NCBI GenBank assembly: GCA_001778055.1
Contig: MFFY01000033.1
Span: forward strand, 1-5,461
Reading direction: 5' to 3'
Source: Candidatus Falkowbacteria bacterium RIFCSPLOWO2_12_FULL_45_13
GTDB lineage: Bacteria > Patescibacteriota > Patescibacteriia > Patescibacteriales > GWC2-42-12
Length of the DNA: 5,461 nt
This document shows, piece by piece, positions 5,189 to 5,461 of this stretch; position 1 is the stretch's first letter, and every line of letters starts with the position of its first letter. The position numbers and the translations under genes are program-made. Below the pieces are notes generated by a model, which saw nothing but the letters and a program-made list of their open reading frames with translations, was not told the DNA's origin and searched no databases.

Positions 5189-5461
5189 TCAGTCTGTTTT
5201 CTGCAGAAGATTTTTAATCTTCTGTTTTAATTCAGGCAGGTCACGCTCGACGGCTCTCCAAACCACATCGGTATCAATACCAAAATAATCGTGGACCAAA
5301 ATATTCCACATCCCGATGATCTTTGACCAAGCAACGTCGGGACGTTTTTCTCTAAACTCCGACGATAGAGAACGCGTTGCCTCGCCAATAATTTGAAGGA
5401 GTGAATGCTAAACTTAGTTGGAAATGAAGGAAGGCTCCTCGTAAGATTGTGGTAATTCGGT
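5189..5461 (-). pseudogene. HepT-like (DUF86) HEPN toxin remnant, 5' part disrupted
   Basis: The last 72 codons before the TGA at 5191-5189 match the C-terminal half of HepT/DUF86 proteins: LLQIIGEATRSLSSEF, then DVAWSKIIGMWNILVHDYFG, then WRAVERDLPELKQKI. HepT is the HEPN ribonuclease partner of the MntA nucleotidyltransferase antitoxin. Two features argue for a dead gene. The frame upstream carries TAG (5410-5408) and TAA (5416-5414), with no usable start between them and IIGEA. The Arg of the conserved RNxxxHxY motif is Trp (TGG, 5308-5306), while the following Asn, His and Tyr are kept; CGG to TGG is a single transition. Weak resemblance to the family continues past the stops (SFISN-V-HSLLQ), suggesting nonsense mutations rather than a clean truncation. 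No MntA gene is visible; it would lie beyond the right edge if present. Confidence 0.75.

Noticed and set aside
1..5461. CRISPR array, tRNA or rRNA genes, insertion sequence ends.
   Set aside because: No regularly spaced repeats, cloverleaf-like segment, rRNA signature, transposase or paired terminal repeats were seen by reading both strands.

Overview
The window comes from a bacterium, and every gene I can support lies on the minus strand. I cannot name the genus. The pairing of a GT4 glycosyltransferase of the 'PPRECGIATF' type with a GH130 glycosidase/phosphorylase is typical of uncultivated and environmental lineages (Omnitrophota-, Planctomycetota- or Thermotogota-like genomes). Standard stop codons are used throughout.

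Region 1 (1-2145) is a metabolic operon. A GH130 mannoside phosphorylase-like gene (994-2037) is read first. It overlaps by four bases (GTGA) a GT4 glycosyltransferase (997 down to 1) that runs off the left edge. The leader (2038-2150) carries a good Shine-Dalgarno, a weak promoter candidate and an upstream sequence able to pair with the Shine-Dalgarno.

Region 2 (about 2279-4142) is a compact accessory operon. It holds a Fic-domain AMP-transferase with an N-terminal DUF4172-like domain, its own inhibitory helix and a C-terminal winged helix (2908-4035). An unrecognised ~153-residue protein (2438-2899) and a 37-residue protein (2332-2445) follow. The operon starts at a TATAAT box inside a perfect 12-bp-arm palindrome (4106-4132), which suggests autoregulation by the Fic winged helix. 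It ends at a clear intrinsic terminator (2305 down to 2279). The stretch 2150-2278 has no gene but holds short direct and inverted repeats that look like regulatory boxes.

Region 3 (4249-5461) looks like decaying accessory DNA. A broken small ORF (4249-4448) encodes a relative of the 37-residue protein: 11 consecutive codons differ mainly at synonymous positions. It is interrupted by TGA where the intact copy has Cys, and apparently by a frameshift. Next come an AT-richer six-helix membrane protein of unknown function (4466-5122) and the C-terminal half of a HepT-like HEPN toxin (5189-5461). In the HepT remnant the catalytic Arg reads Trp and the upstream frame has two stops.

The most original observation is the small-protein family: one intact member as the third gene of the Fic operon and one damaged member about 2 kb away. 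It suggests a poorly annotated short partner protein that travels with Fic/HEPN-type accessory modules.
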